Source of the DNA: Abelmoschus esculentus
Lineage: Eukaryota; Streptophyta; Magnoliopsida; Malvales; Malvaceae
Direction: 5' to 3'
NCBI GenBank assembly: GCA_035048815.1
Contig: JAUCBN010000016.1
Coordinates: 21,046,178 to 21,110,177 of the forward strand
Length of the DNA stretch: 64,000 nucleotides
The position numbers were made by a program, and so were the translations under genes. The stretch's first letter is position 1. The number at the start of each line of letters is the position of its first letter. This document shows positions 23,072 through 35,862 of the stretch, one piece after another. Below the pieces are notes generated by a model, which was not told where the DNA came from, made no database searches, and saw nothing but the letters and a program-made list of their open reading frames with translations.

Positions 23072-26000
23072 ACTGAACACAAAAAATATCATATGATATT
23101 TTTTTCCTGGTCGAACGATAGCTTGTTATCCTCAAATTTTATGTTTTCACTTTTTTGTTTTTGCTCTGGTATTTTTTATGTTCGTGCAAAGGGGAACACC
23201 CCACCCCCCACCCCCCCTTTCTATAAGCTAAAAATTTGTATTTTAGGAAAGTAAACTTGGAAGATCAGATTTGTATGTTAGGAAAGTAGTACTAATTAAT
23301 TTCTATCAGTTTATGAGGTCTCCATAGGCCATAGCCTGATGATGAACCAGGATACACTTACTGTCACTCTTCTGAATTCTTAACTCAATGCACGGATTTT
23401 GATGATCCTGTTAACAGTATAAACTGTCTTACAAACACGTATTTTGTTTATTGCATTCTTTTGATTGCCTGTCTTCACAACTTCAACCAGCTTTTCTTGT
23501 TTAGTTGGTGTGATATTGCAGCATTGATAAAAATGTGTGTCGTATTCGCATTAAAAATGTAGTTTCGTTAGGGTTTGGAACAGATCAAAATTTGTGTATT
23601 AGAAAGGTGTTCTAAATGGTGCGTTTAGAGTCTCTTTATTTTGTTTTCACATTAAATGTATTGATAGAAGGGTTTTCAACCTTTCAAATCGAGGAAACAA
23701 GTGACATTGCTAAGCAATAGAAGTATTAAGACAATGAGGATAATACTTTTTATCCGGCACTCAACGCAGCTGAATTATTATTAGAACTATATAGCATACG
23801 ATAAGATAGCTTGTTGTAAAGTCATTTTGATCACCTTATTTATTTGATTAAAACTCTCACTAATTAAAGTTAAGTAAGCCCTCATTCACCATTATCGGCA
23901 TCACTAAAATCTATATATACATTCTTTTTTAAGATGTATGAGACTTGATATGAAAAAGGCAAAATTAGTGGCGAAGGTCATGGACTATGTGATTCTTTTC
24001 TTCCACATGGGTCGATTTGCAGTTTGAATTGACTTATATTTACCAAGTACAGGGTTTATATTTCATCAATGGGTCACAATCGAGCAAGTATTTAATAACA
24101 TTTTGCAGACATGAGAAATAGTAATTAATTATTAACTCCAGTCAGTTGCTTTATGAAAACTGATCAACTAGTCTATTTAACTTCAATTGGTTAAAGTTTT
24201 GTGAAAATTAAAAATATTGATCTAAATATCGTATAACATTTTAAAATCAAATTATTATTTAATTTGTTGACCTAAAATATATAATTCAGCAATTTTTGTT
24301 TCCAACAACTAAAATAATCCATCTGCATCATCATCATCATTTTATGAAATAAAGGAATAGATTTAGAATTAAATTAATCTCGTATGTTTTTTGGATCGAT
24401 AGTCGGCCAATGCATACCTGTGTCTGTGAAGACAGATTTTGCTTCATAATTTGAAAAACAAAAAGTGCAGAGAGGGTCAAATGAGTCGCAGAAAGAGGCT
24501 GGGCTGGTCTCATCAACGAAAATGTCAAATAAACGAAGCAACACCCGACAGGCCATGTCAAACTTTACGAGGACCTGATTCTATCAGGTTCAAAAACTCA
24601 AAACACTTTGGTCTGAATCGATTCGGTAATGAGAAAACGAGAAAATGATGTTGATTGGATCCAATATTAAATTAAAAAATAAACAATGGGTAAAAGAACC
24701 TCTTTCTAGAAATTGAGTCGTTAAGTACGACATGCTTGAAAATAAGGTAATTACTATAATCTAAGGAATAACCAATAAGGGAAATAAATATTTGATTTTA
24801 TTAAATCAAACACAATACAAATAATAATTTGAAATTTAAAAATCTAAAATAATAAAAAATGGAATGATAGTTCGAATAAAAAGATTTATTGAGATATGTA
24901 CACTTATAACTTTATTAAGACATGAATCCGTTATTAATTATAGTAGTTGAGAAGCACTTTGAACAACTATCTTTGAGGATAACAAGCCTGCAGTGATCAG
25001 GCAAAAACCTAAATCCCGACCAATACAAACATGAAGTGTTGTCCTTGCCCACAACATGCAAGCTTGTGACATTATACCATCATTAATGACATGAAAATAT
25101 TTGTATTCCATAACCAGAGTCCAGGGTATTTACTTTTTGGTGTGGAAACTGGAAAGTAAGTAGATATTTTTGTTGTGTGTGAAGTATTGTTTATCAGTCA
25201 CAACTTTTATGTCTCTTGAAATTCGGAATGTATAATCAAAATGAATCTCAAATGCTTTGGTCCTGTTGGCCAACTTGCCTGAAAATAGACCCACTACATC
25301 TTCAGTTCTTACACCTTTAAACCTCTTTTTTCATGTGCTTTTCCTTTAAGGGAAATATATTAGAAAATTCCAGCATAGATTATGAACATATATGGGCATG
25401 GTAGGCCATATATATTAGGTATATTATTCACTTGTGTGCTTAAAAATTAAACTCGTATATGAATATAATATATAATTGAATTGATTTATATCTAAAGTCT
25501 CCATAGTATATAACTCTACCCTTGTACAAGAAGTAACTTTTAAAAGAGGAGGTGAAGATAGAATTCGATCCATATCTTCCTGTCTCCCTCCCATTCTCAA
25601 ATATTTAGGTAAAGAAAGTGAGGTCTAAGTTGAAATTCAAGTCAAAATTACAGACATCTGCCCATCTCTTTTAGTACGTGTTTTGGATATGAATCTTCAA
25701 TTTGTGGCATTTCATAAAGAGATTATAAAAATGGTGGAGACATCCGTTTGTTTATATGTAGTTTTTTTTTTCTGTGGAAAATGGACCTTGTTACAGAAAA
25801 AATACACATACATACGAATTTGGTCACTCCATAAGAATAGATAGATATCCATCAACTAAGCTTATGGTTTGAATGTCGGTAACTATGTTTTGTATTATTA
25901 TTAGGCCTAAATCACTATTTGTATTTGTATAATAGTTTTAATTGATCAGTTTCATTTTTATAGTATTTTTATTAATTTAATTTTTGAAGTTATTGAATTA

Positions 26001-29000
26001 TGTCATTATTTAGGATTTACGAATATATTTGTATGTTTTATAATGGTTTTTTTATTAAATGATAGAATTTAAAATTTAAGATATAAAAATTAAAATTAAA
26101 ATATTAATCAAAGAAGAAACGGTGATACAACTCAATTACTTTAAAAATTAAATTAATAAAAAAAATATTATAAAAACGAAATCAACCCATCAAAACTATT
26201 ACGGAAATAAAACCCACTCTTAAGCCTTGTTCTTATCGAGAAAGGTACTCTGCTTTGTGATTGGATTTGTTTTATAAGTTTGATTCAAAGACTCCCTGAT
26301 TCTATCGAAGAGGACAGAGAAATGAAATGATCGCATAAGCACTCCACTTGGTTTTCTGTTTGAGCATGGTTTCTCTGTTGCCTGTGGCTGTGGGTCGAAT
26401 GACTCGTGTTCTCAACATCTTGATTTCATAAGTCCTCCCTTGACTTCCTCATCCTATTCCTCGTTACCAAGTGGTTGTAGGTCCTTTATGGGTCGTAGTC
26501 CGTAGATGCCAATTTTTGCCCAGACTCAGATTCTAACTCCTGTGCCAGTCGAGGATTGTCTCATGCCCAAATCCATACACAGTAGCCTCAGGCTGTACAA
26601 AAAATGAAAGCCCGGAATGTAGAAAGAAACAACTTGCAGGCTGAAACGATCCCTTCAAAGATTATAAAAGAAATATCGAAGGGAGCGGCACTATTAAAAA
26701 AGGTAAAGTACGGAAGGGATAGAATATTGAAATGATTTAATATAGAGATAATATTATTTTTTTTACGATAGAAGGATATTTAAATTTTTTATAAAATTGA
26801 GAAAAATATACTATCAAATGCCTCATTAAAAAAAAATTTTAGACTTAAATGAGGAAAAAAGAGCGTATTTAATAGTAATTACAAAATGATAAAAAAAACA
26901 TTAAAATAAACGAGAATTATTCATTAATTTGATTAATTAAATGATCTCAATTAATATTATTTTTTAATTTTATAAATAAATAGTTTTTTATTAAATAAAA
27001 ATATTATTTCTGAAAAAATTTAAAATTTAAAATTATACAAAATAAAACCATATAAATATCATTATCATCTAATTAATTAACCAACCACATATATCTCATA
27101 CGTCAAAAAGTATTAAAAATGCATTCGACTGTTTTCTTTTAGTTTTTAATTTCACTGTCAATATATTAAATAATAATAATATATAATCACCAATTATTAC
27201 TGTTTATAGCGTTTTTTCTTATACTTTTAGGTATTTTTTATAGATGTTACCATTCTCTTTTGTAGGTCGTTAGTTGTTCTTTTAAAATAAATTTTGATGT
27301 AATATCATTTAAATTAATAAAGATGATATTGATTTGTTATTTTATTTTTATATCCTATTTTTATAGTACATTGTCATTTTTTTTGTTGATGATGATTTAT
27401 ACTCGTAAATAATTTTAGTACGATATTTAGTTTAAATTTATAATTGTCGATACTCTTTAATAAGTTTTATTACATTCTTTTATGATTCGTACAGAAAAAA
27501 TTGAATTTTTAATATATATTTTTTGTTTGAATATTAATTATTTTTTATAATTTTATTATATGATCTTAAATAATTATTTTTAAAATTATAAAAATATATA
27601 TCTAAATTATACTCTTAATTCAAGATTACATTTATACTAGTACTTTTCAATTTTTTTAATAAGAAACTGTTTTAGAAAACAAAATATTTGTGTGTTTGAT
27701 AATTATTCATTTTAGAAAAAACATGGGAAGCTTATGGAAAACATGTAAAGTCAATTGAAATCGAAAAAAAAAAATGAGCGGGATCCACCGCCACCGCCAT
27801 ATAAGTGAAATAGCGTGCGGAGGAGTGGGGAGGGTTCTGAGCCACGCGGTTCACGCGTTATAACGCGCAAAAAAGAAGATATTACTCTTGGGAAGCTGTA
27901 CCCTGTCGACTGTCACCCCCACCCCGCTGTCTCATTCGTGTCTCTATAGCCTATAGGAAAGGCATTTAATTGTGAACCGTGTCTTTAGGAAATCGTGTGC
28001 CAATTGCCATCACTCCCAAAGTATTTGAACGACGAAAATTGATCAGCCGAAGTCGTAAAAAGGGAAGACGATTTGGGATGGAAAATTTTATTGGTTCAAC
28101 ATGCCGGAAAGGGAAGATAATTTCCTTTCGCATATATACATGGAATTGACTAGGGCAATGATTAGTCGAGTTAAGCCTGAGCTTTGTTAGATTCGATTTG
28201 GTTTTGAGATTTGATAAATTCAAAATTTTAAGTTTGAGTTTGGTTCAGAAATAATATTATAAAATTTAATTCAGACTTGAAATTTGTCGAATTTTGTTAA
28301 AAATAAATAGTTTTACTATAATTTTTCAATAAAAGATGAGATCTCATTAAAAAAAATTATTTCATAAACACCACCAAAAAATTTCAATATCTAAAAAAAA
28401 GTGTCTAAAAAATAAATTAATCCAAATAATTAAAAAAATATTCTTACAATACAAAGCTTCATTTATTTTAATAAATTTTATTTTCAGTGAATTTTTTAAT
28501 TTATTTTTTATAAAAATGATTTTAATATATATAATTATTTCAAACTTGTACCTGAGCTATTTTCATCATATTATTTATGAGATCGTCCAATCAAATACAT
28601 TTACTTCGTTAATTATTTTATTAAGTGAATTTTCACTATTATTCATCATAAGTTAAATTTAAAAATAATTTTTACCAAATAAAAATTAACTTTATAAAAA
28701 TGATAAATTTTAAAAAATTAATAAAATATATATTAAATTAATTTGTCTCATAAATAAAATAAAAATAATGACCTACTATATAATTTCACGTTTAAACAAG
28801 CTTTTTCATAAATTACGTACACATTGTATATAAAACGATTTAAACATGTCTTAGAGAATAAATATTATATTTTTTGTTAAAATCATTTATGAATTATATT
28901 TTTCATTTATCTTTTAAGTCAATAATTTTTAAAATAAATAATTAAAACTCTCCGTTAATTTTCTTTCTTCTCTTTTAATTTTTAAATTATAGATTCTACA

Positions 29001-29169
29001 AGAATATTTTTTTCTTCTCTTCCTTAAATAAAAATTATTTTAAAATTATATTTTAAGTTGTTACTAGACGTAATATAAGATTGGAATGCTAACCAAATTC
29101 AAATATTCCGGACCTCAATACTTTTCCCTTTTATTTTATTTTTTATTATATTTTCTTAATCAACTACAA
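23072..29169. other. 6-kb intergenic region without recognisable genes
   Basis: The ERF 3' flank includes a C-rich tract at 23200-23218 (cccccacccccc). The rest is AT-rich, very strongly so at 26700-27700 and 28200-29100. The frames at 24337-24648 on both strands overlap each other and resemble nothing known. A richer strip at 27780-27960, with gagccacgcggttcacgcg, is unidentified. Confidence 0.4.
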
Positions 29170-29330
29170 TACTACTTGTATCTGTTCTAGAATATATTCT
29201 CAATCATTAAACATTAATCGTTCAAACACTGTACTGATATTACTAATATTTAAACATATGACCTTTAAAAATAATAATCGTTCCCTTAATCACAGAACTA
29301 AATAGTTTGTACTATTTTTTTATTATTATA
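29170..29330 (-). repeat. SINE-like dispersed repeat, copy 2
   Basis: The minus strand contains gggaacgattattattttt followed by aaaggtcat and a degenerate B-box. It resembles copy 1 at 7865-8000 over roughly 120 bp. Confidence 0.35.
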
Positions 29331-29525
29331 CCTAATTGCATACGTCGGAAAGGGTCAAGCGTTTAAGCAGTCCACAATCGAGCGAGTAAATTGTCTGCTA
29401 ATTGCTATAACTGTGAGTAACAGAGACTACCGAAGGTGACGCTTAGGACTCAGACACCTACATAAACAAAACAATAAACTTGTCAAACATAAAACCAAAC
29501 CTTCAACACTCAGTTCGTCAAAAGC

Positions 29526-29535
29526 TACACGTGTC
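29526..29535 (+). promoter_or_regulatory. G-box/ABRE in the CBF/DREB1 promoter
   Basis: The palindromic core CACGTG sits at 29528-29533 within ctacacgtgtcg, about 135 bp upstream of the TATA box. G-boxes are bound by bZIP and bHLH (including PIF) factors; its use here is inferred. Confidence 0.55.
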
Positions 29536-29666
29536 GTCCCCTGAAGTAACTGAAAAGATGGTACAGCTGGCTAACCCAAAACCAAGCGTGGATCCCCATC
29601 CCCACAAAGAAACTACAGCCTGGATCCTCTTCAGCTTTCCGTGTTCCTCCCTTTTTTTCAAATACG

Positions 29667-29674
29667 TATAAAAA
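29667..29674 (+). promoter_or_regulatory. TATA box of the CBF/DREB1 gene
   Basis: tataaaaa lies about 240 bp before the start codon, predicting a transcript start near 29700 and a leader of about 210 nt. Confidence 0.65.
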
Positions 29675-29910
29675 TCCAAACTTTCGGAACCTATGATCTC
29701 AAGAACTTCATATATACAAAGAAAATTCAATTCACACTTGTTATTCAAAGTCGCCAAATCCAAATCTCATCTTTTTATAAAAAAAAGATTTCTTTAGATT
29801 ACACGAACTCCACTGGGAGGTTCACTGTCAGACTTGTCCAAGTCAAATGATTAACTAACCGAAAGTTCAACCGCTTTGAGTTTACTGTTTTAATAGCCCT
29901 TCGTTTTTAA

Positions 29911-30591
29911 ATGTATTTTTTTGGTCAACATTACGAGACGATCAATTCTGGGTTTGTTTCATCGCCGATGTCAGATAGTGGAAGCGGAAGTGGTCGTCCG
30001 ACGAATTTTTCAGATGAAGACGTGATGTTAGCTTCGTGTTACCCGAAGAAGCGAGCTGGAAGGAAGAAATTCCGGGAGACTCGACACCCGGTGTTCCGAG
30101 GAGTACGCCGGAGAAATTCCGGGAAATGGGTATGCGAAGTGAGGGAGCCTAATAAGAAGTCAAGGATTTGGCTGGGAACATTTCCGACAGAGGAGATGGC
30201 GGCACGTGCGCATGACGTGGCGGCGTTAGCTCTCAGAGGAAGGTTAGCTTGTCTGAACTTCGCTGACTCTGCTTGGAGGCTTCCGGTTCCGGCTTCTACT
30301 GATCCTAAGGACATTCAGAAGGCAGCTGCAGAGGCGGCGGAGATGTTTCGACCCGCTGAGCCCTCGCATTTTGACGACGCAAACAGAGGTGAGAACACGG
30401 AGGCGGGGGAAATGAAAGTATCGGAAAGTTCGTTTTATTTTGACGAGGAGGCGGTGTTTGGTACCGAAAAGTATTTCGAAAACATGGCGGCGGGGATGAT
30501 GATGTCTCCTCCTCCTAGTGGATATGCAGAGGATGAACAAGCATTCGATGCTGCCGATGATTACCTACCTCTCTGGAGCTACTCGATTTAA
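29911..30591 (+). CDS. DREB1: CBF/DREB1 AP2-domain transcription factor
   Basis: An intact, intronless 226-aa protein. It has both DREB1-specific signatures flanking the AP2 domain: PKKRAGRKKFRETRHP (residues 45-60) and DSAWRLP (119-125). The AP2 domain (about 61-118, VFRGVRRRNSGKWVCEVREP) keeps the Val and Glu used for CRT/DRE (CCGAC) binding. The C-terminus is acidic and ends with the LWSY motif at about 221-224. CBF/DREB1 factors activate cold and dehydration regulons in the nucleus. Gene order (see the synteny finding) suggests correspondence to Arabidopsis CBF4. The closely linked ERF025-like gene at 22301 is a different DREB subgroup, A-4. No defect visible. Confidence 0.96.
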   Translation: MYFFGQHYETINSGFVSSPMSDSGSGSGRPTNFSDEDVMLASCYPKKRAGRKKFRETRHPVFRGVRRRNSGKWVCEVREPNKKSRIWLGTFPTEEMAARAHDVAALALRGRLACLNFADSAWRLPVPASTDPKDIQKAAAEAAEMFRPAEPSHFDDANRGENTEAGEMKVSESSFYFDEEAVFGTEKYFENMAAGMMMSPPPSGYAEDEQAFDAADDYLPLWSYSI

Positions 30592-30662
30592 TTGGTTTCC
30601 GTTTCAGAGTATAAAATACATAGGATTACTATTTTAGTCTATCGGGAAACCGACAGATTGGT

Positions 30663-30730
30663 CCGTACTTCATGTTTTAGGCAAGTACGGGTGGTCTTAA
30701 AGTGGGACCAGATTTTGATTCTGATCCCAC
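30663..30730 (+). promoter_or_regulatory. Two consecutive stem-loops in the CBF/DREB1 3' region
   Basis: The first stem pairs ccgtactt (30663-30670) with aagtacgg (30683-30690), eight perfect pairs around a 12-nt loop. The second pairs gtgggaccaga (30702-30712) with tctgatcccac (30720-30730), ten of eleven positions around a 7-nt loop. Their position 70-140 nt after the stop codon suggests a 3' UTR element; function is unknown. Confidence 0.5.
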
Positions 30731-31704
30731 GATTGTGACACGTAAGTGCATGTCTTTTTAAGTAGTGGAGGTAGTATTATTTTTGCATATAGACGAGGAA
30801 CGGAAATTTGTTTTTTTTTCCCGTTCCTCTATTTTACTAAGCAGGTTTAAAGTTAAAAATAATATTTAAAAAAATATTGAGTTTATGGCTTGAGATATAA
30901 AATTAGATTTAAAATTTTAATTTTTTAATATTAAATATTAAAAGACCCCCCCAAAAAATGATTTTTATCCGGTAGACAAGATTTATATGATTTCGGTGAT
31001 TGTGAAAAAAATTACAGTACTGCATGTATAATATGCTACTTCAAAGATAGAGCACAAGATTTACATTCAAATTGTAGTCTTTTTGAACATACAGACATTC
31101 ACAAGTAGAAGGGAGGGTGAGTCTAGGGACGGTTCAAAGAATTTAATGACTTTGTACAATTCATTAAAATATGGTCCTTAAAAGTAATTGTCAACTAGTT
31201 ATATAATTATAGTCTTTAGAAATAAATATCCTTTCAGAGGGTCCATGTGCAATCGTTTCTATTGCGCCTGTCCAAAACATCATTAGTTCTACTGAAGCAA
31301 TAGTAATAATAATAATCAATAAATTTCTATAATCAATTGTCGCATTTAAAAAATAATAGTGTTTTGATAATTATAATTATCTTTTTTAATTTTCAAAAAT
31401 TTTCAATGAATTTCGAGATTAACATCATCTAATAAAAGTAGTTTATCAAAATTTGGGCCTTTTTTCGGGGGGGCCTGTGCGGTCGCTCCTATTGCGCCAG
31501 TTGGAGTTCAAATTACAGTGCAGATTCTTGCATTGAAAAGGAAATATTGGACCATCAGTAAACAAAGTGCAAAGAGTCGGGGCATGGTAATAAATTCTAC
31601 AAAACGCATACAATGTTCCATTCCCGTGTTTGGCTTGATCATGGACTAGTTCAGTTACACGACAGTTCACCATTTGGTTAATATACATGCCCGACAAAAA
31701 AATA
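30731..31704. other. Intergenic spacer with a duplicated motif
   Basis: The motif gtgcaatcgtttctattgcg at 31248-31267 and its relative gtgcggtcgctcctattgcg at 31476-31495 are direct repeats about 230 bp apart, each followed by cc. Otherwise AT-rich and without gene signals. Confidence 0.5.
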
Positions 31705-33899
31705 TCACATCATTTTCTTGAGGAGTGTCAAGGTTCTGAACTCGGCATCGTCCCTGACAAAGCTCCAGCAAAGGTATGCAAGAGGGATATTAGCAGCATG
31801 CCATAGAGCATGAGCATCTAAAAAGCCTTTGTAAGGAGGGAAGTCATATATTTCTAATAGCAGAGCAATGATCCCTCCAACATTGAACAACCACACCTTC
31901 CACCGTGACGGATGGCTTGTTACACCGGCCCAAACCCCCCAAATGAGAAGTTGAGCTACACCCATGGACATACAAACTATCATATTTAGACCTGCAAATA
32001 AATATGGGGGTTCATAAAGGATAATGAAAATGAATGGCAAAAAGAGAATTTGTTATCAAAGAATGAGCCTGCATAAGAGACCAGGAGGAGAAGAGTTCAA
32101 GTGATGGATTCCTAATAGTTACAAGGCATTTGGGGAATGCAATGCTGAATTTAGTAGAACCGAATGGATTCAGTGGATAGCAGTTACTTAAGAAAGAATT
32201 ACCAAAATCAAGCTTGTAGAAGTTCAGATATAAGATGTGGGTTGTCACAAATGCAATCAGTGGAGCTGCAACCATGACTCTCGAAGCTTCATCTCTTACG
32301 TTCAAGGCTCGTAGTATCGTTAGAATAAAACTGAAGCCAATTAGTGCAACAGCAGATGAATAATCTACCTTCTCCGTCAACTCAACATCTCTACAAGAGA
32401 ACAAGATTGGAGAACTTTACACAAGATAAAAAGCAATATATATATGTGTGTGTCTGTGTATACAAATATAAATGATGAGAATCTTGAATCATGACCATCT
32501 CATCTGGACATTGGAATTATTATTGTAGACAGGAGTTACACTATACATGTGGTGAACACATGGCCAAACCCTTACGTACTAAAGGCATCATGAAAAGTTT
32601 CACAGAGAACCTACATACTTAACACAGGCTCTGTTGCAAGAAAAATTCTTCCAACCGATATGGTTAAACTTAACCATTATTGACATCCTCTAAGTTGCCA
32701 TATCAGGAAGGATCATTGAACACTCTTCTAAAGCTACACTAATACGAAGTGTAGTGCATACCGACTGTGACAAACAGCACTCCAGAACCAGAAGTTCATC
32801 GCAAGGATGGCATAGATATGCCACAACCCCGTATATTCATAGTAAGGCTTTTTATCAGGCCGCAAAGGCAACTTATAATTTAGAAGGATGAAAAAAGTGA
32901 TCCAACCATGAAACTGTAACGCAAGGCTTATTGCAGAGAAAGCTACAGCAGCAGGTTCCTGAAAATCACACGAGAAAAAGAAAACATCAGTAACAAGAAT
33001 AACAATCTAAGAAACCAACACAATAAGGGTCATTCTCTAGAAGATTGATAGGCAAACCATTGATGGAATTGAGAGTGTGTTAAGTTATTTATTTGTTGAT
33101 TTCGAGACAGAGGTGATATATAGTAAGGACTAAGGACCTGGATCGCATAGACACGTTGAAAAGGCCATTTCCCATGATATTTAACCGGTTTGCCGCCGAG
33201 TTTCCGTCTCTCATCCTCTCTATCAACCATACAGTGGTACTGACAATCGGAACGGCAATCCCACTGCTTCCATTTCAAGTAAAGGGGTTCTTGTAAATAC
33301 CACGGTCCATCAATTGGTTTCCCATCGGAAGAGAATTTACAGTGTTGAAAACACTTTTCCCCCACGCACCCACTTTTCTCACATTGCTCCAAACAAGCCC
33401 TGAATAAGATCGCAAACAGAACAAGCATCAAAACCTAATGCAAAATCACAATTTAAGTTAACTACCGGGAAAGGATAAGTTCCTAAAATTAAACCAAACA
33501 ATAATATTCTAAATATGGCAATTCCCAACACCATAAGAACATTCTTATACTAATTCTCGACAGCCACCCATTGTAAAATTGATTTTAACCGGTCTAAACA
33601 AGTGAACTATTGAATCTCAAAACCAACCCACGGTCCACCCACAGCTTTTCATCCAAATTTCTTACGAAAACAATAAATTAAACAAAAAGGGTATGCATTT
33701 CTCTCAAGAAGTACAGATATCTTCAAAAGCTGAAGAACCAAACTTGAATTTATTCAAGTTCAAGCGTGCAAATAGAATTAAAAACTTCAACCGAGTGAAC
33801 TTACATGTAAATCGGATCAACATCACCTTCACTAGCGTCAAGTGAAGGAACAAGAAAGCAGAGAGCGAGAGAAAGCAGAATCAAACGGCTCCCAGCCAT
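31705..33899 (-). CDS. PGAP3: Per1-like/PGAP3 GPI-anchor lipid remodelling protein, 5 exons
   Basis: Exons on the minus strand: 33899-33805, 33399-33138, 32958-32762, 32390-32203, 31991-31705. All have GT-AG introns and join in frame to 342 aa, the usual Per1 length. Residues 1-22 form a signal peptide (MAGSRLILLSLALCFLVPS). A Cys-rich luminal domain follows (about 33-120: CLEQCEKSGCVGEKCFQHC, WDCRSDCQYHC). Then come about seven membrane helices. Conserved family residues include HSRDVELTEKVDYSSA and the C-terminal DAHALWHAANIPLAY, placing it in the CREST hydrolase group. Per1/PGAP3 acts in the ER/Golgi and removes an acyl chain from the GPI anchor so that it can be remodelled. No defect seen. 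Confidence 0.95.
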
Positions 33900-35862
33900 T
33901 TTATTCCTCGCCAGAAAAACCAAACAATAAGTCAACCGAGAAAAAAACCCGATTCTTGATTTGTTCCTTTCTTTTTAGAAAACCAAGGATAGTTTTTTGG
34001 GGTGTTATGGAGAATCGTGACACGTAGATAAAGGATTTTGTCTGATTTCCCCAAAATGACATCCTCTTTCTTCCTTCTTGACATCCCCTTGATTCATCCA
34101 AGCCTGATCTGTACATTCTTACTGGGCTTCATTTAACTCATTACCATTTAAACGCCCACACTTCCTCGTGGGTATGCTTTTGTATTCAAGTTACTTGGAC
34201 ATGAAATCTAGATCATCATATGTTTCAGTGTAAGAACAAGTGGTAAGTACCAAAGTCTTTGAAACATTTCAGTAGATTGGATAATTTTTTTAAAAGAAAT
34301 GGTTTGGTATTGAAATTTGGAAAGTGGTGGCTAGTTAATGTAAGCACTAAAATTTGTACTTTCTACGTAATGAACTACAAGAGTTCGTAATACATTCTTT
34401 GTGTTGCGGGCACCTTATATATTATTAGTTAATAATATGAATTTAATTATTAAAAATGTTACTACATAATTATAAACAACCTAGAACCAATCTACCAACA
34501 GGGAAACAGACCCAGCACCCAATAACCTGCCATACCATCATCCAAATAGACTATTTCAAGTTTCAACCAATTAATGGCCTTTGTTTTCCTTGAACCAATC
34601 ACAATTTCCATTGCAGGGACGAGAACAACACGTCATTGTACCAACACTTTTGTTTTTTCCCCTTAAATAAAAATATTATACAAGTCATTTAACGTAATGC
34701 ATTGATAATAATAAATGTAGGTTATTTACCTTAAATATTAAATTTTAAGCATAAACATTAATTTTTATATTCAAAATCATAGACTCGTGTATAATAAGTT
34801 AAACTCATAAACTAGAGAATTTGTTAAATAAAATTTTGATTTCAAATTTCATAAACATTATAATAAATGAAGCTTTAAAAAGAAACCTAATAAGAAAATA
34901 TTGATCTTAAAAAATTTAGGTTTAAACAACTTTATTTAAAAGATATTTGTCTTAATAAAAAATGAAAAACAATTATAAATAAATACAACATTGGAGTAAC
35001 ATCGAATATACAACCGATAAATTTGTAAATTTAATTAAAAACAAAACATTAAAACGTCCCACTTAAGCTAGCAACCCTCACTAAAAATATTAATCTTTGT
35101 CGTTCCAAGTTATGAGATTTGTGAAAGTAATGGGTGACTCTCCATACAAGGCGAGACACGTGACATGTTTGCCACCATTCGCGTAGAGTCGAAATGCCAT
35201 TGGTGGAAGCCACACGTCATCGTACAAGGATATTTTTTTCCCTAGCTTTCTTCTCTGTTTTGTTCAGTCCGATTACCTACTTCCTAAAAACATGACTAGT
35301 ATTTAGTATTTACTTATTTTGTTAGTTCCTTTTCTTACTTTTACTAAAACAAGCACAAAGACAAAGCCCTCATCTTGAACCACTATTATTGAATCTCTTC
35401 TAGTCACCATCTTTTTCTTTTGTCACTTTTTGGGCAATTACTGTTTCTATAAATGTTTGAAGATATAAAGGGAAAATAGACTAGGGTTTGATTTGTGGCT
35501 TGAAGCTAAAGAGATTGATGCATCCAAAATAGAAAGATTCCCACCTTGTATGCTCTTTCAATCCTTGCAGGGTTTCTGATTCTTCCCTTCTTCTTAAGTT
35601 TTGATTCCAGTGGGAGTCTTTCTGGGTTTTCCTGTTGGGATACTGGGTTCTTGTGAATATCTATACATATCAGGCCTTGAAATCTAGGTTCATCTATAAG
35701 AACTATTGGAGTACTTTTTCTTCTTGATCCCAATCAATAAAATTTAATTTCTTGCTGAGCAAAAATAATTGTTAGTATTCTTCCAGCGGTTGTTATAAGC
35801 TTTTTTTTAGGGTTTGCAGGATTTTTTTAAAACGTTTGAATTTTTATGGTGAAAAGTAGGAA
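33900..35862. other. Shared upstream region of the PGAP3 and MADS genes
   Basis: The two genes are divergent, and about 2 kb separates their start codons. A TATA-like atataaag at 35463-35470 would give the MADS gene a leader near 370 nt. A pyrimidine-rich stretch ending gggtttgcag at 35810-35819 could be the acceptor of a leader intron; no donor is assigned. The middle (34650-35050) is AT-rich without features. Confidence 0.45.

Noticed and set aside
24337..24648. Overlapping 60-75-codon frames on both strands
   Set aside because: They overlap each other, have no family resemblance or splice-compatible neighbours.
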